Source of the DNA: Gemmatimonadetes bacterium 2013_60CM_65_52
GTDB taxonomy: Bacteria; Gemmatimonadota; Gemmatimonadetes; Gemmatimonadales; Gemmatimonadaceae
Direction of reading: 5' to 3'
NCBI GenBank assembly: GCA_002215645.1
Contig: NGFI01000002.1
Location: 327,406 to 391,405, forward strand
DNA: 64,000 bases
Shown: piece by piece, positions 1 through 10,071 of the stretch
Layout of the letters: the number at the start of each line of letters is the position of its first letter
How positions within the stretch are numbered: the stretch's first letter is position 1
Translations under genes and position numbers: made by a program
Notes under the pieces: generated by a model
The model's database searches: none
The model's input: the letters and a program-made list of their open reading frames with translations, nothing else
Told to the model about the DNA's origin: nothing

Positions 1-311
1 AGGTGGAGAAGAACGCGAAGGAGTGGTCGGACAAGCTGCCGGGCGACCTCAAGACGCGGCTCGAGGCGTCGGTGGAGCGGGCCCGCAAGGCACTTCGCGG
101 GGACGACATGAACGAGATTCGCGCGGCGCAGGAGGAGCTGAGCCGCACGTTCGGTGAGGCGGGTCAGTCCTTCTATGCCCAGAGCCAGGCGGCGTCAGCC
201 GCACCTGGCGCCGGCCCGGAGGCCGGTCCGGTTGGCGGTGAGACCGGCGGTGCTCGTCCCGCGGACGACGTCGTCGAAGCCGACTACGAGATCGTGGACG
301 AGAAGAAGTAG
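1..311 (+). CDS. dnaK: Chaperone DnaK, C-terminal end (partial)
   Basis: Only the last ~103 codons are present; the gene begins before the window and the reading frame is open at base 1. The visible part is the helical lid of Hsp70 (an EWSDKLPGDLKTRLE-like helix), then an Ala/Gly/Pro-rich linker and the acidic tail ending DYEIVDEKK, the typical bacterial DnaK C-terminus that docks co-chaperones. DnaK is the ATP-driven cytosolic Hsp70 that works with DnaJ and GrpE. It lies 133 bp before an HtrA protease gene on the same strand, so folding and periplasmic quality control are neighbours here. The N-terminal ATPase and substrate domains are outside the window, so only the tail supports the name. 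Confidence 0.88.
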   Translation, partial: VEKNAKEWSDKLPGDLKTRLEASVERARKALRGDDMNEIRAAQEELSRTFGEAGQSFYAQSQAASAAPGAGPEAGPVGGETGGARPADDVVEADYEIVDEKK

Positions 312-444
312 TCGTAAGTGGCAGGAGACAGCGAGTGGAAACCGGACGGGCGGCGCATGTGTCTCAATGGAACACGCGGTGCCCGTTCGAGTGTATGTAA
401 TTAGCAGGACTTCACAGACTTCAATCAGGACAGGTGGAATAACG

Positions 445-2010
445 ATGTCTACACGATTCTCACGCATGCGCCTCGGCGCGGCGGTCGCGACCGCCTTCGC
501 GTGCGGTCTGTTGTTCGCGTCGAGCATCGACCTGACGCGCTTCGGCTTTGCCCAGGAGGGCAAGGGCACGAAGGTCGCGCCGGCGCAAGTGCAGTCGCTC
601 GCGGAAACAGGCAACGCGTTCGAGGCGATCGCGGATCACGTCACGCCAAGTGTCGTTTCGATCCAGATTCAACGGGTGCGGCAAGTCCGGGGGCGCGATC
701 CGCGCCAGCCGGGCACGATGGAGGACTTTTTCCGGAATTTCGAGCAGCAGGGACCTCCTCGCGAGCAGTCGCAGGAAGGCACCGGCAGCGGCTTCATCGT
801 CTCGAAGGACGGATACATTCTCACCAACAACCACGTGGTGGCGGACGCCGACAAGGTGACGGTGACGCTGCTCGACAAGCGGACCTTCACGGCCAAGGTG
901 ATCGGCCGCGATCCCACCACGGACGTCGCAGTCATCAAGATCGACGGCTCCAACCTGCCGGTCGCGTCGCTGGGTGACGACAACGTCTCCCGCGTCGGCC
1001 AGTGGGTCGTGGCCATCGGCAACCCGCTCGGCCTCGACTTCACGGTGACGGCGGGCATCATCAGCGCCAAGGGCCGTCCGCTGCCAGGGCTTCTCGAGCC
1101 GACGGCGGGGCGGTACGCCATCACGGACTACATCCAGACGGACGCGGCGATCAATCCCGGCAATTCCGGAGGGCCGCTCGTCAACATCCGCGGTGAAGTC
1201 ATCGGCATCAACAGTGCGATCGCGAGCCAGACCGGCATGTACGCCGGCTACGGCTTCGCGATTCCCGTGACGTTGGCGAAGCAGGTGATGGACGACCTCC
1301 TCGCCTATGGCAAGGTGCGGCGCTCCGTCATCGGCGTCGCGATCAACCCGGCCTCGCCCGAGGAGGCCAAGGCGGCCGGACTCGATCAGGTGACCGGTGT
1401 GGTGGTCGGCAGTTACAGCTACGGTGCCGACAGTGTGAGCCCGGCCAAGAATGCGGGCATAGAGCCTGGTGACGTGATCATCGCGGCCGATGGCAAGCCC
1501 ATCGATCGCGTCAGCACGCTTCAGCGCATCGTCCGGAGCCACAAGCCGGGCGAGACGGTGAGCTTCGACGTCATGCGCTTCGGCAGCAAGAAGACCTATC
1601 GCGTGAAGCTCGTGGAGGCACCCGATGAGACGCGCGCGGTGGCGTCGGCAAGTCGGAGCTCGGTGGATGAAGGTGCACCGAGCGAGTCACGTCGCTTCGA
1701 CAAGGTTGGTATTGCCGTTGAGCCCGTGAGTGCCGGCCTGCGTGCCGTCGTCGCGGAGCCCTATCGTCGCGGACTCGTCGTCAGCGACGTGAGCGCCATG
1801 GGTCCGTCATATCGGAAGCTCACGGCGGACCAGACGGTGCTGTACGAGGTGCTGAATCCCGGTCCGCGTCGCGTGCTGCACACGACGGGGGATCTGGACG
1901 CGGTGTTGTCGCGGCTGAAGGCAGGTGATCTCGTGACGTTTCTCGTGTACGACATCGCGCCGCAGGGTCAGCAGGGGTCAACGCGCGCGGTGACCGTGCG
2001 GGTTCAGTAG
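445..2010 (+). CDS. HtrA/DegP-family periplasmic serine protease
   Basis: 521 aa. ATG 445 is chosen because a GGTGG ribosome site lies 8 bases upstream and the protein then opens with a signal peptide or anchor (basic start, hydrophobic stretch ~10-27, cleavage plausible near FAQE). The open frame extends further upstream without a better start. The trypsin-like domain carries H130 (TNNHVV), D160 (TTDVAVIKID) and S241 (NPGNSGGP), the complete catalytic triad. A PDZ domain spans roughly residues 300-395. The C-terminal ~120 residues look like a second, diverged PDZ domain. Role from the family: degradation or chaperoning of misfolded envelope proteins. A strong terminator follows directly. Which of DegP, DegQ or DegS it matches cannot be decided by eye. 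Confidence 0.93.
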   Translation: MSTRFSRMRLGAAVATAFACGLLFASSIDLTRFGFAQEGKGTKVAPAQVQSLAETGNAFEAIADHVTPSVVSIQIQRVRQVRGRDPRQPGTMEDFFRNFEQQGPPREQSQEGTGSGFIVSKDGYILTNNHVVADADKVTVTLLDKRTFTAKVIGRDPTTDVAVIKIDGSNLPVASLGDDNVSRVGQWVVAIGNPLGLDFTVTAGIISAKGRPLPGLLEPTAGRYAITDYIQTDAAINPGNSGGPLVNIRGEVIGINSAIASQTGMYAGYGFAIPVTLAKQVMDDLLAYGKVRRSVIGVAINPASPEEAKAAGLDQVTGVVVGSYSYGADSVSPAKNAGIEPGDVIIAADGKPIDRVSTLQRIVRSHKPGETVSFDVMRFGSKKTYRVKLVEAPDETRAVASASRSSVDEGAPSESRRFDKVGIAVEPVSAGLRAVVAEPYRRGLVVSDVSAMGPSYRKLTADQTVLYEVLNPGPRRVLHTTGDLDAVLSRLKAGDLVTFLVYDIAPQGQQGSTRAVTVRVQ

Positions 2011-2032
2011 GTCACTGTTCGCAGGAAAGCGA

Positions 2033-2066
2033 AGCGGCCCTCGGCGATTGCCGAGGGCCGCTTTTG
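2033..2066 (+). terminator. Rho-independent terminator after the HtrA gene
   Basis: A 13-bp perfect GC-rich stem (AGCGGCCCTCGGC pairing with its complement) closes a GATT loop and is followed by TTTT. It begins 23 bp after the HtrA stop. The stem is symmetric, so it may also serve the convergent PEP-CTERM gene, though the T-run favours the + strand. Confidence 0.85.
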
Positions 2067-2085
2067 CTTTCCCAACAGAGTGGGG

Positions 2086-2712
2086 TCAGCTCGTCTTCCG
2101 GCGGCGACGCGCGAAGCCCGCGATGCCGACGAGTCCAGTGGCCAAGAGGGCTGCTGAAGCCGGCTCCGGGGCCGCCAAGGTGAAGCTCACGTCGTCGACT
2201 GCCAGCGCTTCGCTACCATCGCCACTGATCGTCACCTCCGAGAAGCCGGACACGTCCGTTATGCCCACGAACTGGGGCGCGAACGTCTGTCCGTAAGGTA
2301 CGACGCTCGTCGTGACGGATCCGTTGTTGGTCGTAACTGTCAGGTTATTGCTCAACGAGAGCTGCATGAACCCGAATGACGCGATGGGCTGATTGAAGAG
2401 AAATGTCAGCGCGGGATACACTGTGGTGGAGCCGCCGTTGCAGGAGGTACCCCAACCCGTGAGGTTGGAGATTACCGTACTGCCCCCGAAGAACATGCCC
2501 AGCGTGCTGTTGGCGCAGGCATACTCGCCCATTGTGAAGGCCGGGAGCTGGTTTCCGACAACCGAGTTGTCACTCAGGCTGCCGAAGCCCTGTTTCAGGC
2601 TCTTGGGTTGCGGCGCGCCGCTCAACACAGGCTGCGCGGCAAGCGGAGCCGCGGAGACCAATGTCAGGATGGTCGCCGCACCGCTGAGGAGAGACCGAAC
2701 GCGCATCTTCAT
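2086..2712 (-). CDS. PEP-CTERM sorting-domain protein
   Basis: 208 aa from the ATG at 2712; the next in-frame ATG, at 2706, has AAAGG 9 nt upstream and is equally possible. The frame runs on upstream without signal-peptide character, so the longer form is rejected. An N-terminal signal peptide (hydrophobic, ending PLAAQ) precedes a Ser/Thr/Gly-rich secreted body. The C-terminus is a textbook PEP-CTERM tripartite tail: APEPAS, a hydrophobic helix (LLATGLVGIAGF) and ARRRRKTS. Such proteins are processed by an exosortase and sent to the envelope or exopolysaccharide matrix. No exosortase is in this window, so one must lie elsewhere if the signal is used. The body's function is not recognisable. 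Confidence 0.85.
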   Translation of the reverse strand: MKMRVRSLLSGAATILTLVSAAPLAAQPVLSGAPQPKSLKQGFGSLSDNSVVGNQLPAFTMGEYACANSTLGMFFGGSTVISNLTGWGTSCNGGSTTVYPALTFLFNQPIASFGFMQLSLSNNLTVTTNNGSVTTSVVPYGQTFAPQFVGITDVSGFSEVTISGDGSEALAVDDVSFTLAAPEPASAALLATGLVGIAGFARRRRKTS

Positions 2713-3014
2713 GGGCCTTTGTCTTCGAGGAGGTTTGGGGCGCCGCGCTGTGCGGCTAGACGGCAGGGGCAATCGCAAGGCACGTGCGCACGGCTGGCTC
2801 ATCGTTTGAGAGGGTAGAAAATCAGCCTTAAGTGCATTGCCCATAACGACTTGACGCAATTAAACAGACACCGGGAATTGTGAGGTGGGTCACACCAAAC
2901 CTGCGATGTCCGTTGCACGGCCGCAACAACCGATGCGGCATGGCCACACCGCCAGCAGCAGATGCTTTAAGCGCTTACCAATTCGAGACTTCCATCTTAG
3001 GTTGACCCGACGTC

Positions 3015-3096
3015 GCGAGAGTGGCGAAACTGGCAGACGCACCAGACTTAGGATCTGGCGCCGAAAGGCTTGGGGGTTCGAGTCCCCCCTCTCGCA
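3015..3096 (+). tRNA. tRNA-Leu (anticodon UAG)
   Basis: The acceptor stem GCGAGAG (3015-3021) pairs with CTCTCGC (3089-3095), followed by discriminator A 3096. The anticodon stem CCAGA/TCTGG (3042-3046/3054-3058) holds loop CTTAGGA with anticodon TAG (3049-3051). The T arm is GGGGG-TTCGAGT-CCCCC (3072-3088). The D arm contains TGGCAGACGC, and the long variable arm (roughly 3059-3071) is typical of class II tRNA-Leu. No CCA is encoded. It sits 38 bp before a lipoprotein gene. Confidence 0.96.
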
Positions 3097-3134
3097 TGCT
3101 GGGAGCTGCACCCACTTCTCGACCGGAGACACCC

Positions 3135-3554
3135 ATGAGATCGGCCGCCGCATTGCTGTGCCTCATTCTCGGCGTCGCCTGCTCCAAGGAGTACGATCAG
3201 AGCACCCGCCCCGAGCAGGTCGCTGGCACGTACACGCTGACCCAGTACAAGGGTGCCGCGCTCCCCGCGATCGTGCGCACGGATTCGACGGGCATCCTCC
3301 GACTCATGTCGGGGTCCCTCGTCATCGGTGCGGACCACACGTTCTCGGAGACGTTGTCCTTCACGCTCACGTCGCCCGTGGGCGCGGCCACGTCGCAGAT
3401 CGGCCTGCGTCAGGGCACGTGGTCGATGGTGAGAGATTTCGCGCTCATGTCCTTCAACGACACGAGGAACGGCCAGACGTACACGGGCACGGCAGCCGGA
3501 GGCGCCGTGGTGCTCGAGACTGTGACGGGCGCGCAACTCATTTACCGAAAGTAA
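3135..3554 (+). CDS. Small lipoprotein of unknown function
   Basis: 139 aa. ATG 3135 is preceded by CCGGAG and starts a lipoprotein signal peptide: MRSAAALLCLILGVAC, with a lipobox-like LGVAC and Cys at residue 16. An in-frame upstream extension would run through the tRNA gene, so it is rejected. The mature part is rich in Thr/Gly/Ser with alternating hydrophobics (predicted beta-rich, lipocalin-like in feel). It contains no motif I recognise. The gene may be co-transcribed with the upstream tRNA because no terminator separates them. Location should be the inner or outer membrane, facing the periplasm. Confidence 0.75.
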   Translation: MRSAAALLCLILGVACSKEYDQSTRPEQVAGTYTLTQYKGAALPAIVRTDSTGILRLMSGSLVIGADHTFSETLSFTLTSPVGAATSQIGLRQGTWSMVRDFALMSFNDTRNGQTYTGTAAGGAVVLETVTGAQLIYRK

Positions 3555-3638
3555 AGCGGCAGGACAGTGGGACGGTAGGACAGTAGAACACCCGAAGAAC
3601 GGCGCACCAAGCTGGATCTTTTCGTCGCGCCGTCGGGT

Positions 3639-3644
3639 TAGATT
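3639..3644 (+). promoter_or_regulatory. Putative -10 box of tig, leaderless arrangement
   Basis: TAGATT ends 6 nt before the tig ATG at 3651 and no ribosome site lies between. This TANNNT-to-ATG spacing is what a leaderless transcript needs. No clear -35 box is seen. Confidence 0.42.
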
Positions 3645-3650
3645 TGAGCC

Positions 3651-4904
3651 ATGGATATCCAGATCACCACGAAGAAGAGCGACGGCGTGGAACGCCTGCT
3701 GGAGGTTTCCGTTCCGCTCGCCACGGTGCAGCACGAAGAGGAAAAAACAGCGCGGCGCTACGCGAGCTCGGTACGGCTTCCCGGCTTTCGCCCGGGAAAG
3801 GCCCCCGCGGCGATGGTGCGCAAGCGCTTCAAGGACGCGATTCGGCAGCAGGTCCTCGAGAACCTCGTGCAGGAGGCCTTCAAGGAGGTCATCGAGCGCG
3901 AAAAGCTCGACGTCGCCGCGCAGCCGCACGTGCATGACGTCAAGTTCGACGAAGGGCAGCCGCTCACGTTCGAGCTGCATCTCGAGGTCAAGCCCACTGT
4001 CGTGCTGGCGCGGACGGAGGGATTTCGGATCACCCGCTCGGTCAAGGACGTGACGGACGAGACGGTCGCCGAACAGATCGAGGCGCTGCGGGATCAAAAG
4101 GCTACGTGGTCGCCGGCCGATGGACAGCCCCGCGAGGCCGACATGGTGCAGGTGCTGCTGGCCACGCCAGACGCACCGGGCGGTGACATGCCGGAGGGCA
4201 AGCCGTACAACATCGTACTCGGCGGCGGCCAGGCGATCGCGGGCGTGGAGGAGCTCATCATGGAGCTCTCGCCGGGCGAGACGAAGGAGCGCGTGGTGAA
4301 GTGGCCGGACGATTTTCCGGATGAGGCGCAGCGCGGTGCGTCGAAGAACGTGCGCGTCACGTTGCAGGAGGTGAAGCGGAAGGCGCTCCCGGAGCTCGAC
4401 GACGCGTTCGCGCGCAGCGTCGGCGACTTCGATTCCCTGGAGGCGCTGCGCGCGGCAGTTCGCGCGGACCTCGAGGAGCACGCCACCCGCGATGCCGACG
4501 CGCTCGTTCGGCAGTCACTCATCGACCAGATCACGGAAGCAAACCCCTTCGATGTGCCGCCGAGCTGGGTGCATCGGATGATCGACGCGTACGTGCAGGC
4601 GTATCAGATTCCGGAGGACCAGCGCCAGGCCTTCGCCGCCGAATTCGCATCGGTGGCCGAGAAGCAGGTGCGACGCGACATGCTGATCGACACGCTCGCG
4701 CAACGCGAGACGCTCGCCGCCACGGAGCAGGATGTGGATGACCGCGTCCAGCGTGTCGCCGAACAGCGCAAGACCGACCCTGGGCAGGTGTATGCGTCGC
4801 TTCAGAAAGCGGGGCGCCTGCCCGAAATCGAGCGCAGCATCACCGAGGAAAAAGTGTTCGCGTGGTTGCTGCAGCGGAACGACGTGACCAATCAACCGAC
4901 GTGA
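3651..4904 (+). CDS. tig: Trigger factor, ribosome-associated chaperone
   Basis: 417 aa, close to the family length. The N-terminal ribosome-binding domain has the expected signature near residues 43-50 (GFRPGKAP, matching the GFRxGKxP consensus). The FKBP-like PPIase domain lies at about 145-235 and the helical C-terminal chaperone domain follows. It binds nascent chains at the ribosome exit and helps them fold. It heads the tig-clpP-clpX-lon-engB run, an order conserved in many bacteria. The start has no Shine-Dalgarno but carries a TANNNT box 6 nt upstream. The tig stop lies 23 bp before the clpP start. Confidence 0.95.
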   Translation: MDIQITTKKSDGVERLLEVSVPLATVQHEEEKTARRYASSVRLPGFRPGKAPAAMVRKRFKDAIRQQVLENLVQEAFKEVIEREKLDVAAQPHVHDVKFDEGQPLTFELHLEVKPTVVLARTEGFRITRSVKDVTDETVAEQIEALRDQKATWSPADGQPREADMVQVLLATPDAPGGDMPEGKPYNIVLGGGQAIAGVEELIMELSPGETKERVVKWPDDFPDEAQRGASKNVRVTLQEVKRKALPELDDAFARSVGDFDSLEALRAAVRADLEEHATRDADALVRQSLIDQITEANPFDVPPSWVHRMIDAYVQAYQIPEDQRQAFAAEFASVAEKQVRRDMLIDTLAQRETLAATEQDVDDRVQRVAEQRKTDPGQVYASLQKAGRLPEIERSITEEKVFAWLLQRNDVTNQPT

Positions 4905-4927
4905 CCAATCATCAAATGAGCGGACCC

Positions 4928-5566
4928 ATGGCAACAATTTACCCGCCGTATGTCATCGAGCGCTCCAGCCGCGGCGAGCGCACGTACGACATCTTCTCAC
5001 GCCTGCTGATGGACCGGATCGTGTTCCTCGGCACGCCCATCAACGACGACGTCGCGAACATCATCATCGCGCAGCTGCTCTTCCTCGAGGCGGACAATCC
5101 GGATCGCGACATCTTCGTGTACATCAACTCGCCGGGCGGCACGGTGTCGGCGGGGCTGGCCATCTACGACACCATGCAATATTTGAAGGCGCCCGTGAAC
5201 ACCATCTGCATGGGTCTCGCGGCGAGCATGGGCTCGTTCCTGCTCGCGGCGGGTCGCAAGGGGAAGCGGAGCGCGCTCCCGCATTCGCGGATCATGATCC
5301 ATCAGCCGTCGGGCGGAACGCAGGGCACGGCGGCGGACATCGAGATTCAGGCGAAGGAGATTCTGTTCCTGCGCCATCAGCTCAATACGATCTACAGCCG
5401 GCACACCGGACGGCAGGTGGAACAGATCGAGCGCGACATGATCCGCGACTTCTTCATGTCGTCGGAGGAGGCGAAGGATTACGGGCTGATCGACCACGTG
5501 ATCACAAATCGTGGCGAGATCATCGATCCGCAGGTGATTGCGGCGCAGGCCGCGGGCGTCAAGTAG
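4928..5566 (+). CDS. clpP: ATP-dependent Clp protease, proteolytic subunit
   Basis: 212 aa from ATG 4928 (an AGCGGA element lies just upstream); an in-frame ATG at 4916 would add four residues and overlap nothing, so the choice is not firm. With this start the catalytic triad is S100 (GLAASMG), H125 (MIHQP) and D174, with family-standard spacing. The start [13 protein letters not shown] is typical of ClpP. It forms the tetradecameric serine-protease chamber fed by ClpX, encoded next. A 160-bp gap with a GC hairpin separates it from clpX, so the two can also be transcribed separately. Confidence 0.96.
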   Translation: MATIYPPYVIERSSRGERTYDIFSRLLMDRIVFLGTPINDDVANIIIAQLLFLEADNPDRDIFVYINSPGGTVSAGLAIYDTMQYLKAPVNTICMGLAASMGSFLLAAGRKGKRSALPHSRIMIHQPSGGTQGTAADIEIQAKEILFLRHQLNTIYSRHTGRQVEQIERDMIRDFFMSSEEAKDYGLIDHVITNRGEIIDPQVIAAQAAGVK

Positions 5567-5572
5567 CCGGGG

Positions 5573-5596
5573 CGGGCGCGCGGCGTGGCGCGCCCG
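5573..5596 (+). other. GC-rich hairpin between clpP and clpX
   Basis: CGGGCGCGC and GCGCGCCCG form a 9-bp stem around GGCGTG, 7 bp after the clpP stop. No T-run follows, so it is more likely an mRNA stabiliser or attenuator than a standard terminator. Confidence 0.4.
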
Positions 5597-5640
5597 ACGG
5601 GTCAGTGATTTGCCAGAACGGGGTCCGATCGTCTCTTTTC

Positions 5641-5668
5641 TTGACCGGGTAGTCCGCTCGCGTTAACT
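5641..5668 (+). promoter_or_regulatory. Possible clpX promoter
   Basis: TTGACC (5641-5646) and TTAACT (5663-5668) are 16 bp apart, in the clpP-clpX gap about 60 bp before the clpX start. The -35 match is good and the -10 match is weak. Confidence 0.3.
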
Positions 5669-5726
5669 CTCGGTACCTGCCCTGTCCCGGCGTGTCCGGG
5701 TGTGCGTTTCCTGCTGAGTCTCCGCC

Positions 5727-6977
5727 ATGTCGCACGACAAACACCTCCGCTGCTCGTTCTGCGGGAAGTCGAAGGACTCGGTCCGGAAGTTCATCTCCGG
5801 TCCGTCCGTCTACATCTGCAACGAGTGCATCGCGCTCTGCAACGAGATCCTCGCGGAAGACGAGGAGCGTGAGGTCGCGGAGGCTATCACCCAGGTTCCG
5901 ACGCCGCAGGAGATCAAGGACACGCTCGACGGGTACGTCATCGGGCAGGAGCGCGCTAAGAAAGCGCTCGCGGTCGCGGTCTACAATCACTACAAGCGGA
6001 TCAACTCGGCCTCCGGGCGCGAGGATGACGTCGAGCTCGACAAGTCGAACATTCTGCTGATCGGCCCGACGGGTGTCGGCAAGACACTGCTCGCGCAGAC
6101 GCTGGCGCGCATTCTCGACGTCCCGTTCACGATCGCCGATGCCACGACGCTGACGGAGGCGGGCTACGTCGGCGAGGACGTCGAGAACATTCTCGTGCGG
6201 CTGCTCCAGGCGGGCGACTTCAACGTCGCCGAGTGCGAGCGAGGTATCGTCTACATCGACGAGATCGACAAGATTGCACGGAAATCGGAAAATCCCAGCA
6301 TCACGCGCGACGTGAGCGGCGAGGGCGTGCAGCAGGCGCTGCTGAAGATCCTCGAGGGCACGGTGGCCAGCGTCCCGCCGCAGGGCGGACGAAAGCATCC
6401 GCAGCAGGAATACATCCAGATCAACACGAAGGACATCCTGTTCATTTGCGGCGGCGCGTTCGACGGGCTGGAGAAGATCATCGAGGCGCGTACGGGGCGG
6501 CGGCAGATCGGTTTCTCGAAGGTCGAGACGGACCCGGTGAAGCTGGCGACGCTGTCGAAGAACGCGTTTTCCGAGGTCGAGCCGGACGACCTGCTCCGCT
6601 TCGGCCTCATCCCCGAGCTGGTGGGCCGCCTCCCGGTGACCGTTCCCCTCGAGGGGCTGGACGAGGAATCGCTGGTGCGGATTCTCCAGGAGCCCAAGAA
6701 CGCGCTCACGAAGCAGTACACGAAGCTGTTCGGCCTCGAGGAGGTGAAGCTCACCTTCGAGAGCTCCGCGCTGCGGGCCATCGCGCAGAAGGCACTGAAG
6801 CGGGGCACCGGTGCGCGCGGACTTCGGGCCATTCTCGAGGAGCTGCTCACGGACGTGATGTTCGACCTGCCGACGCGCGAGGACGTGGTCGAGGTGAAGA
6901 TCACGGAGCCGAGCGTGTTGAGCGGAACCGCGCCGCTGCTGGAGCTGGCGCCGACGAAGCGAAAGAAGGAAGCGTGA
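5727..6977 (+). CDS. clpX: Clp protease ATP-binding unfoldase ClpX
   Basis: 416 aa, full length. The N-terminal zinc-binding domain has C9, C12, C31 and C34 (CSFCG ... CNECI). The AAA+ domain has Walker A GPTGVGKT at 113-120, Walker [10 protein letters not shown], and a GYVGED pore-type loop. It unfolds tagged substrates and threads them into ClpP. It follows clpP by 160 bp and precedes lon by 29 bp. No good Shine-Dalgarno is visible before the ATG at 5727. Confidence 0.97.
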   Translation: MSHDKHLRCSFCGKSKDSVRKFISGPSVYICNECIALCNEILAEDEEREVAEAITQVPTPQEIKDTLDGYVIGQERAKKALAVAVYNHYKRINSASGREDDVELDKSNILLIGPTGVGKTLLAQTLARILDVPFTIADATTLTEAGYVGEDVENILVRLLQAGDFNVAECERGIVYIDEIDKIARKSENPSITRDVSGEGVQQALLKILEGTVASVPPQGGRKHPQQEYIQINTKDILFICGGAFDGLEKIIEARTGRRQIGFSKVETDPVKLATLSKNAFSEVEPDDLLRFGLIPELVGRLPVTVPLEGLDEESLVRILQEPKNALTKQYTKLFGLEEVKLTFESSALRAIAQKALKRGTGARGLRAILEELLTDVMFDLPTREDVVEVKITEPSVLSGTAPLLELAPTKRKKEA

Positions 6978-6995
6978 ACTGGCGGTAGTTTGGGC

Positions 6996-7001
6996 TATGT
7001 T
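6996..7001 (+). promoter_or_regulatory. Putative -10 box of lon, leaderless arrangement
   Basis: TATGTT ends 5 nt before the lon ATG at 7007, with no ribosome site between. GTGAAC 16 bp upstream is a weak -35 candidate. Confidence 0.42.
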
Positions 7002-7006
7002 TAGGC

Positions 7007-9412
7007 ATGGCTTCCTTCATCGTCGACGGCGAGACCATCACCACCGCCGATCGCCTGCCCGTGCTGCCGCTGCGCGACGTCGTGGTGTTTCCATACGTCG
7101 CCATGTCGCTCCTCGTGGGGCGCGCGGCATCGCTCGCTGCACTCACCGCCGCCGGAGGCGCTGACGGCCTGCTCCTGCTCGTCGCCCAGCGCGACGCGGA
7201 AACGCAGGAGCCCGCTGCCGCCGATCTATATCGCGTCGGCGTGATTGCCCGAGTGCGGCAATTGTCCCGCATGGGGAGCGGGACCGTTCGCGTCCTCGTG
7301 GAGGGTGTCACCCGCGCGCGCGTGACGCGATACGTGCCGGGCGGCGACACGCTGCGGGCCGTCGTCGAGCCGATGCCCGCGCTCACGCTCGACGACGACT
7401 CACAGACCGAGGCACTCCTCCGCCGCGTGATCTCGCTGTTCGAGGAGTACGTGAGCGTGCACCGCCGCCTGCCCGCGGAGCTCGTGTCCCTGATCCAGGG
7501 CTCCGATTCGCCGACACGCCAGGCGTTCGGCGTCGCGGCGCACGTCGGTACCCGGCTCGAGCGACGACAGAGCATCCTCGAGGCACCGGAGCTCGCGACC
7601 CTGTTGCGGGCGCTCGGTGAATCTCTGGTGGGCGAAACCGATCTGCTCAAGCTCGAGCGGAAGATCGACGACGACGTTCGAGGCTCGCTCTTCCAGAATC
7701 AGCGCGAGTTCTACCTCCAGGAGCAGCTCAAGGCGATTCACAAGGAGCTGGGCTCGGAGGAGGCCGACGACACCGAGGAGCTGAGCGCGCAGCTCGAGGC
7801 GCGGCAGTTGCCCGAGCCGGTGCGTGCGCGCGTGCGACGCGAGCTGCGTCGCCTCAAGCGAATTCCGCCGATGTCGCCGGAGTCGGGCGTCGCCCGGACG
7901 TATCTCGAATGGATTGCGGCGCTGCCATGGACGGAGCGCACGGATGACGTGCTGGATGTCGCGCACGCGCGCCAGGTACTCGACGAGGATCACTACGGAC
8001 TCGCCGACGTGAAGGAGCGCGTGCTGGATTACATCGGCGTGCTGGCGCTCGTGGAGCGGCTCGACGGGCCGATTCTCTGCCTGGTGGGCCCTCCGGGCGT
8101 TGGCAAGACGTCGCTGGGACGCTCGATTGCGCGCGCGCTGGGACGGAAGTTCGTGCGCATGTCGCTGGGCGGCGTGCGCGACGAAGCCGAGATCCGCGGA
8201 CACCGGCGCACGTACATCGGGGCAATGCCGGGGCGTCTGATTCAGGCCATGCGTCGCGCCGAGACGGTGAATCCGGTCATTCTGCTCGATGAGGTGGACA
8301 AGCTCGGATCGGACTACCGAGGCGATCCCTCAGCGGCTCTTCTCGAGGTGCTCGATCCCGAGCAGAACCGCGCGTTCAACGATCACTACCTCGAGGCCGA
8401 CTACGATCTGTCGCAGGTGCTGTTCATCACCACGGCGAATTCGCTGGCCACCATTCCGGAGCCGCTGCGCGACCGGATGGAGATCATTCGGCTGGCCGGT
8501 TACCTGGACCAGGAGAAGTACGCCATCGCGCGGCAGTTCCTGTTGCCGCGGCAGCTGCGACAACACGGGCTCGAGCCGAAGTCGGTGACGCTCGAGGCGG
8601 ACGTCATTCCGGCAATCGTGCATGGATACACGCGTGAAGCCGGCGTGCGCGATCTCGAGCGCCGGCTCGCCCGGTTGTCGCGTAAGTTGGCGCGCGCGCG
8701 CGCCGAGCGGCGCACCCTCTCGGCTGCGTCGGCGGCGACGGAGCACGACCTCGTGACGGCCGACATGCTCCACGGGATGCTCGGCACTGCCCCGTTCGAT
8801 CCCGAAGCGAATCCCATCGAGGACAAAGTGGGTGTGGCAACGGGGCTGGCGTACACGAGCGTGGGCGGCGACGTGCTGGAGATCGAGGTCAGTGTCGTTC
8901 CCGGCCGCGGGCGTTTGCAGCTGACGGGTACGCTGGGCGACGTGATGAAGGAGTCGGCGAGCGCCGCGCTCTCGTATGCGCGGGCGCGCGCGGCAGCTCT
9001 CGGCCTCGAGCGGGAGTTTCTGCGCACGCGCGACCTGCACGTGCACATTCCCGCCGGCGCAACGCCGAAGGACGGCCCCTCCGCGGGCATCGCCATCGCG
9101 TGCGCGATCGTCAGCGCGCTCACGGGCGTTCCGCTCCGTGGAACCGTGGCCATGACGGGTGAGATCACACTGCGTGGACGCGTGTTGCCGATCGGCGGAC
9201 TCAAGGAGAAGGCGGTAGCAGCACTGCGCAACCGAATCTCACACGTGATCATACCGCACGAGAACACACGCGATCTCGACGAGCTGCCGGATGAGGTGAA
9301 AGCCGGATTGCAGTTCCATCCGGTGCGTTCGATGGACGAGGTGCTGGCACTTGCGCTGGCGCACGCGATGCCGGCACGCGAGGAACAGCCCGCCGCCATG
9401 GTGACGCATTGA
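7007..9412 (+). CDS. lon: ATP-dependent Lon protease
   Basis: 801 aa, standard LonA architecture. The N-terminal LON substrate-binding domain (~17-205) starts [13 protein letters not shown]. The AAA+ module has Walker A GPPGVGKT at 361-368. The C-terminal peptidase has S692 in PKDGPSAG and K735 in GGLKEK, 43 residues apart as in known Lon dyads. It degrades misfolded and regulatory proteins in the cytosol. Its TGA overlaps the TTG start of engB, indicating translational coupling. Confidence 0.97.
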   Translation: MASFIVDGETITTADRLPVLPLRDVVVFPYVAMSLLVGRAASLAALTAAGGADGLLLLVAQRDAETQEPAAADLYRVGVIARVRQLSRMGSGTVRVLVEGVTRARVTRYVPGGDTLRAVVEPMPALTLDDDSQTEALLRRVISLFEEYVSVHRRLPAELVSLIQGSDSPTRQAFGVAAHVGTRLERRQSILEAPELATLLRALGESLVGETDLLKLERKIDDDVRGSLFQNQREFYLQEQLKAIHKELGSEEADDTEELSAQLEARQLPEPVRARVRRELRRLKRIPPMSPESGVARTYLEWIAALPWTERTDDVLDVAHARQVLDEDHYGLADVKERVLDYIGVLALVERLDGPILCLVGPPGVGKTSLGRSIARALGRKFVRMSLGGVRDEAEIRGHRRTYIGAMPGRLIQAMRRAETVNPVILLDEVDKLGSDYRGDPSAALLEVLDPEQNRAFNDHYLEADYDLSQVLFITTANSLATIPEPLRDRMEIIRLAGYLDQEKYAIARQFLLPRQLRQHGLEPKSVTLEADVIPAIVHGYTREAGVRDLERRLARLSRKLARARAERRTLSAASAATEHDLVTADMLHGMLGTAPFDPEANPIEDKVGVATGLAYTSVGGDVLEIEVSVVPGRGRLQLTGTLGDVMKESASAALSYARARAAALGLEREFLRTRDLHVHIPAGATPKDGPSAGIAIACAIVSALTGVPLRGTVAMTGEITLRGRVLPIGGLKEKAVAALRNRISHVIIPHENTRDLDELPDEVKAGLQFHPVRSMDEVLALALAHAMPAREEQPAAMVTH

Positions 9413-10071
9413 GTGAGCGCGGAAAGGATCCGCTCGTCATTCGAAGCCTGGAATTCATAGGGCCAATGGCGTCGGTAGACGGTTGGCGGCCAGTGAACGA
9501 GTTACCCGAGGTTGCGTTCGCTGGGCGATCGAACGTGGGCAAGTCGTCGTTGCTCAATCGGCTGGTCCGTCACAAGGCGATGGCACGGGTGAGCCAGACC
9601 CCGGGCCGGACGCGCGAGATCAATTTCTTCCGCGTGAATGATCGTTTCGTTCTGGCAGACCTGCCCGGTTATGGCTACGCGCGCATCTCGAAGGAGCGAC
9701 GAGCGCAGTGGCAGCCGCTCATCGAGGGGTACCTGCGGAACTCCCCGGCGCTGCGCGGAGTAGTGCTGTTGATGGACGTGCGACACGACCCGACGGAGGA
9801 CGACCGCGGCATGCTCGCGTTCCTCGCGGAGCTGGAGGCGCCCACGGTCGTCGTGCTGACGAAGATCGACAAGCTGCGCGCGCGCGAGGTCGAATCGCGG
9901 GTGGCGGAAATCGCGTCGTCGCTCGAACTGGAGCACGACCAGGTCATTCCGTTCAGCGCGCTTACGAACGCAGGCCGCGACGAGCTCGCGGAGGCCGTGG
10001 TCGCATTGGTGGAGCAGCCGTCGTGGCGCGCCGCGACGACGCCACAGCCCGCCGAGCCGTCGAGCGCATGA
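9409..10071 (+). CDS. engB: Ribosome-biogenesis GTPase EngB/YsxC
   Basis: 220 aa. The TTG start at 9409 overlaps the lon stop (TTGA), and the first conserved residues ([10 protein letters not shown]) lie just after it, so a later ATG (codon 20) would cut into the domain. The P-loop is GRSNVGKSS (39-47), with G2/G3 motifs TPGRTREI and DLPGYGYA and the G4 motif TKID. The family acts in large-subunit assembly. It ends the quality-control run and overlaps the next gene by ATGA. The C-terminal ~25 residues are Ala/Pro-rich and unconserved. Confidence 0.95.
   Translation: MSERGKDPLVIRSLEFIGPMASVDGWRPVNELPEVAFAGRSNVGKSSLLNRLVRHKAMARVSQTPGRTREINFFRVNDRFVLADLPGYGYARISKERRAQWQPLIEGYLRNSPALRGVVLLMDVRHDPTEDDRGMLAFLAELEAPTVVVLTKIDKLRAREVESRVAEIASSLELEHDQVIPFSALTNAGRDELAEAVVALVEQPSWRAATTPQPAEPSSA

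Noticed and set aside
3021-3134. Upstream in-frame extension of the lipoprotein gene
   Set aside because: It would be translated from the tRNA-Leu gene; the signal peptide and ribosome site place the start at 3135.
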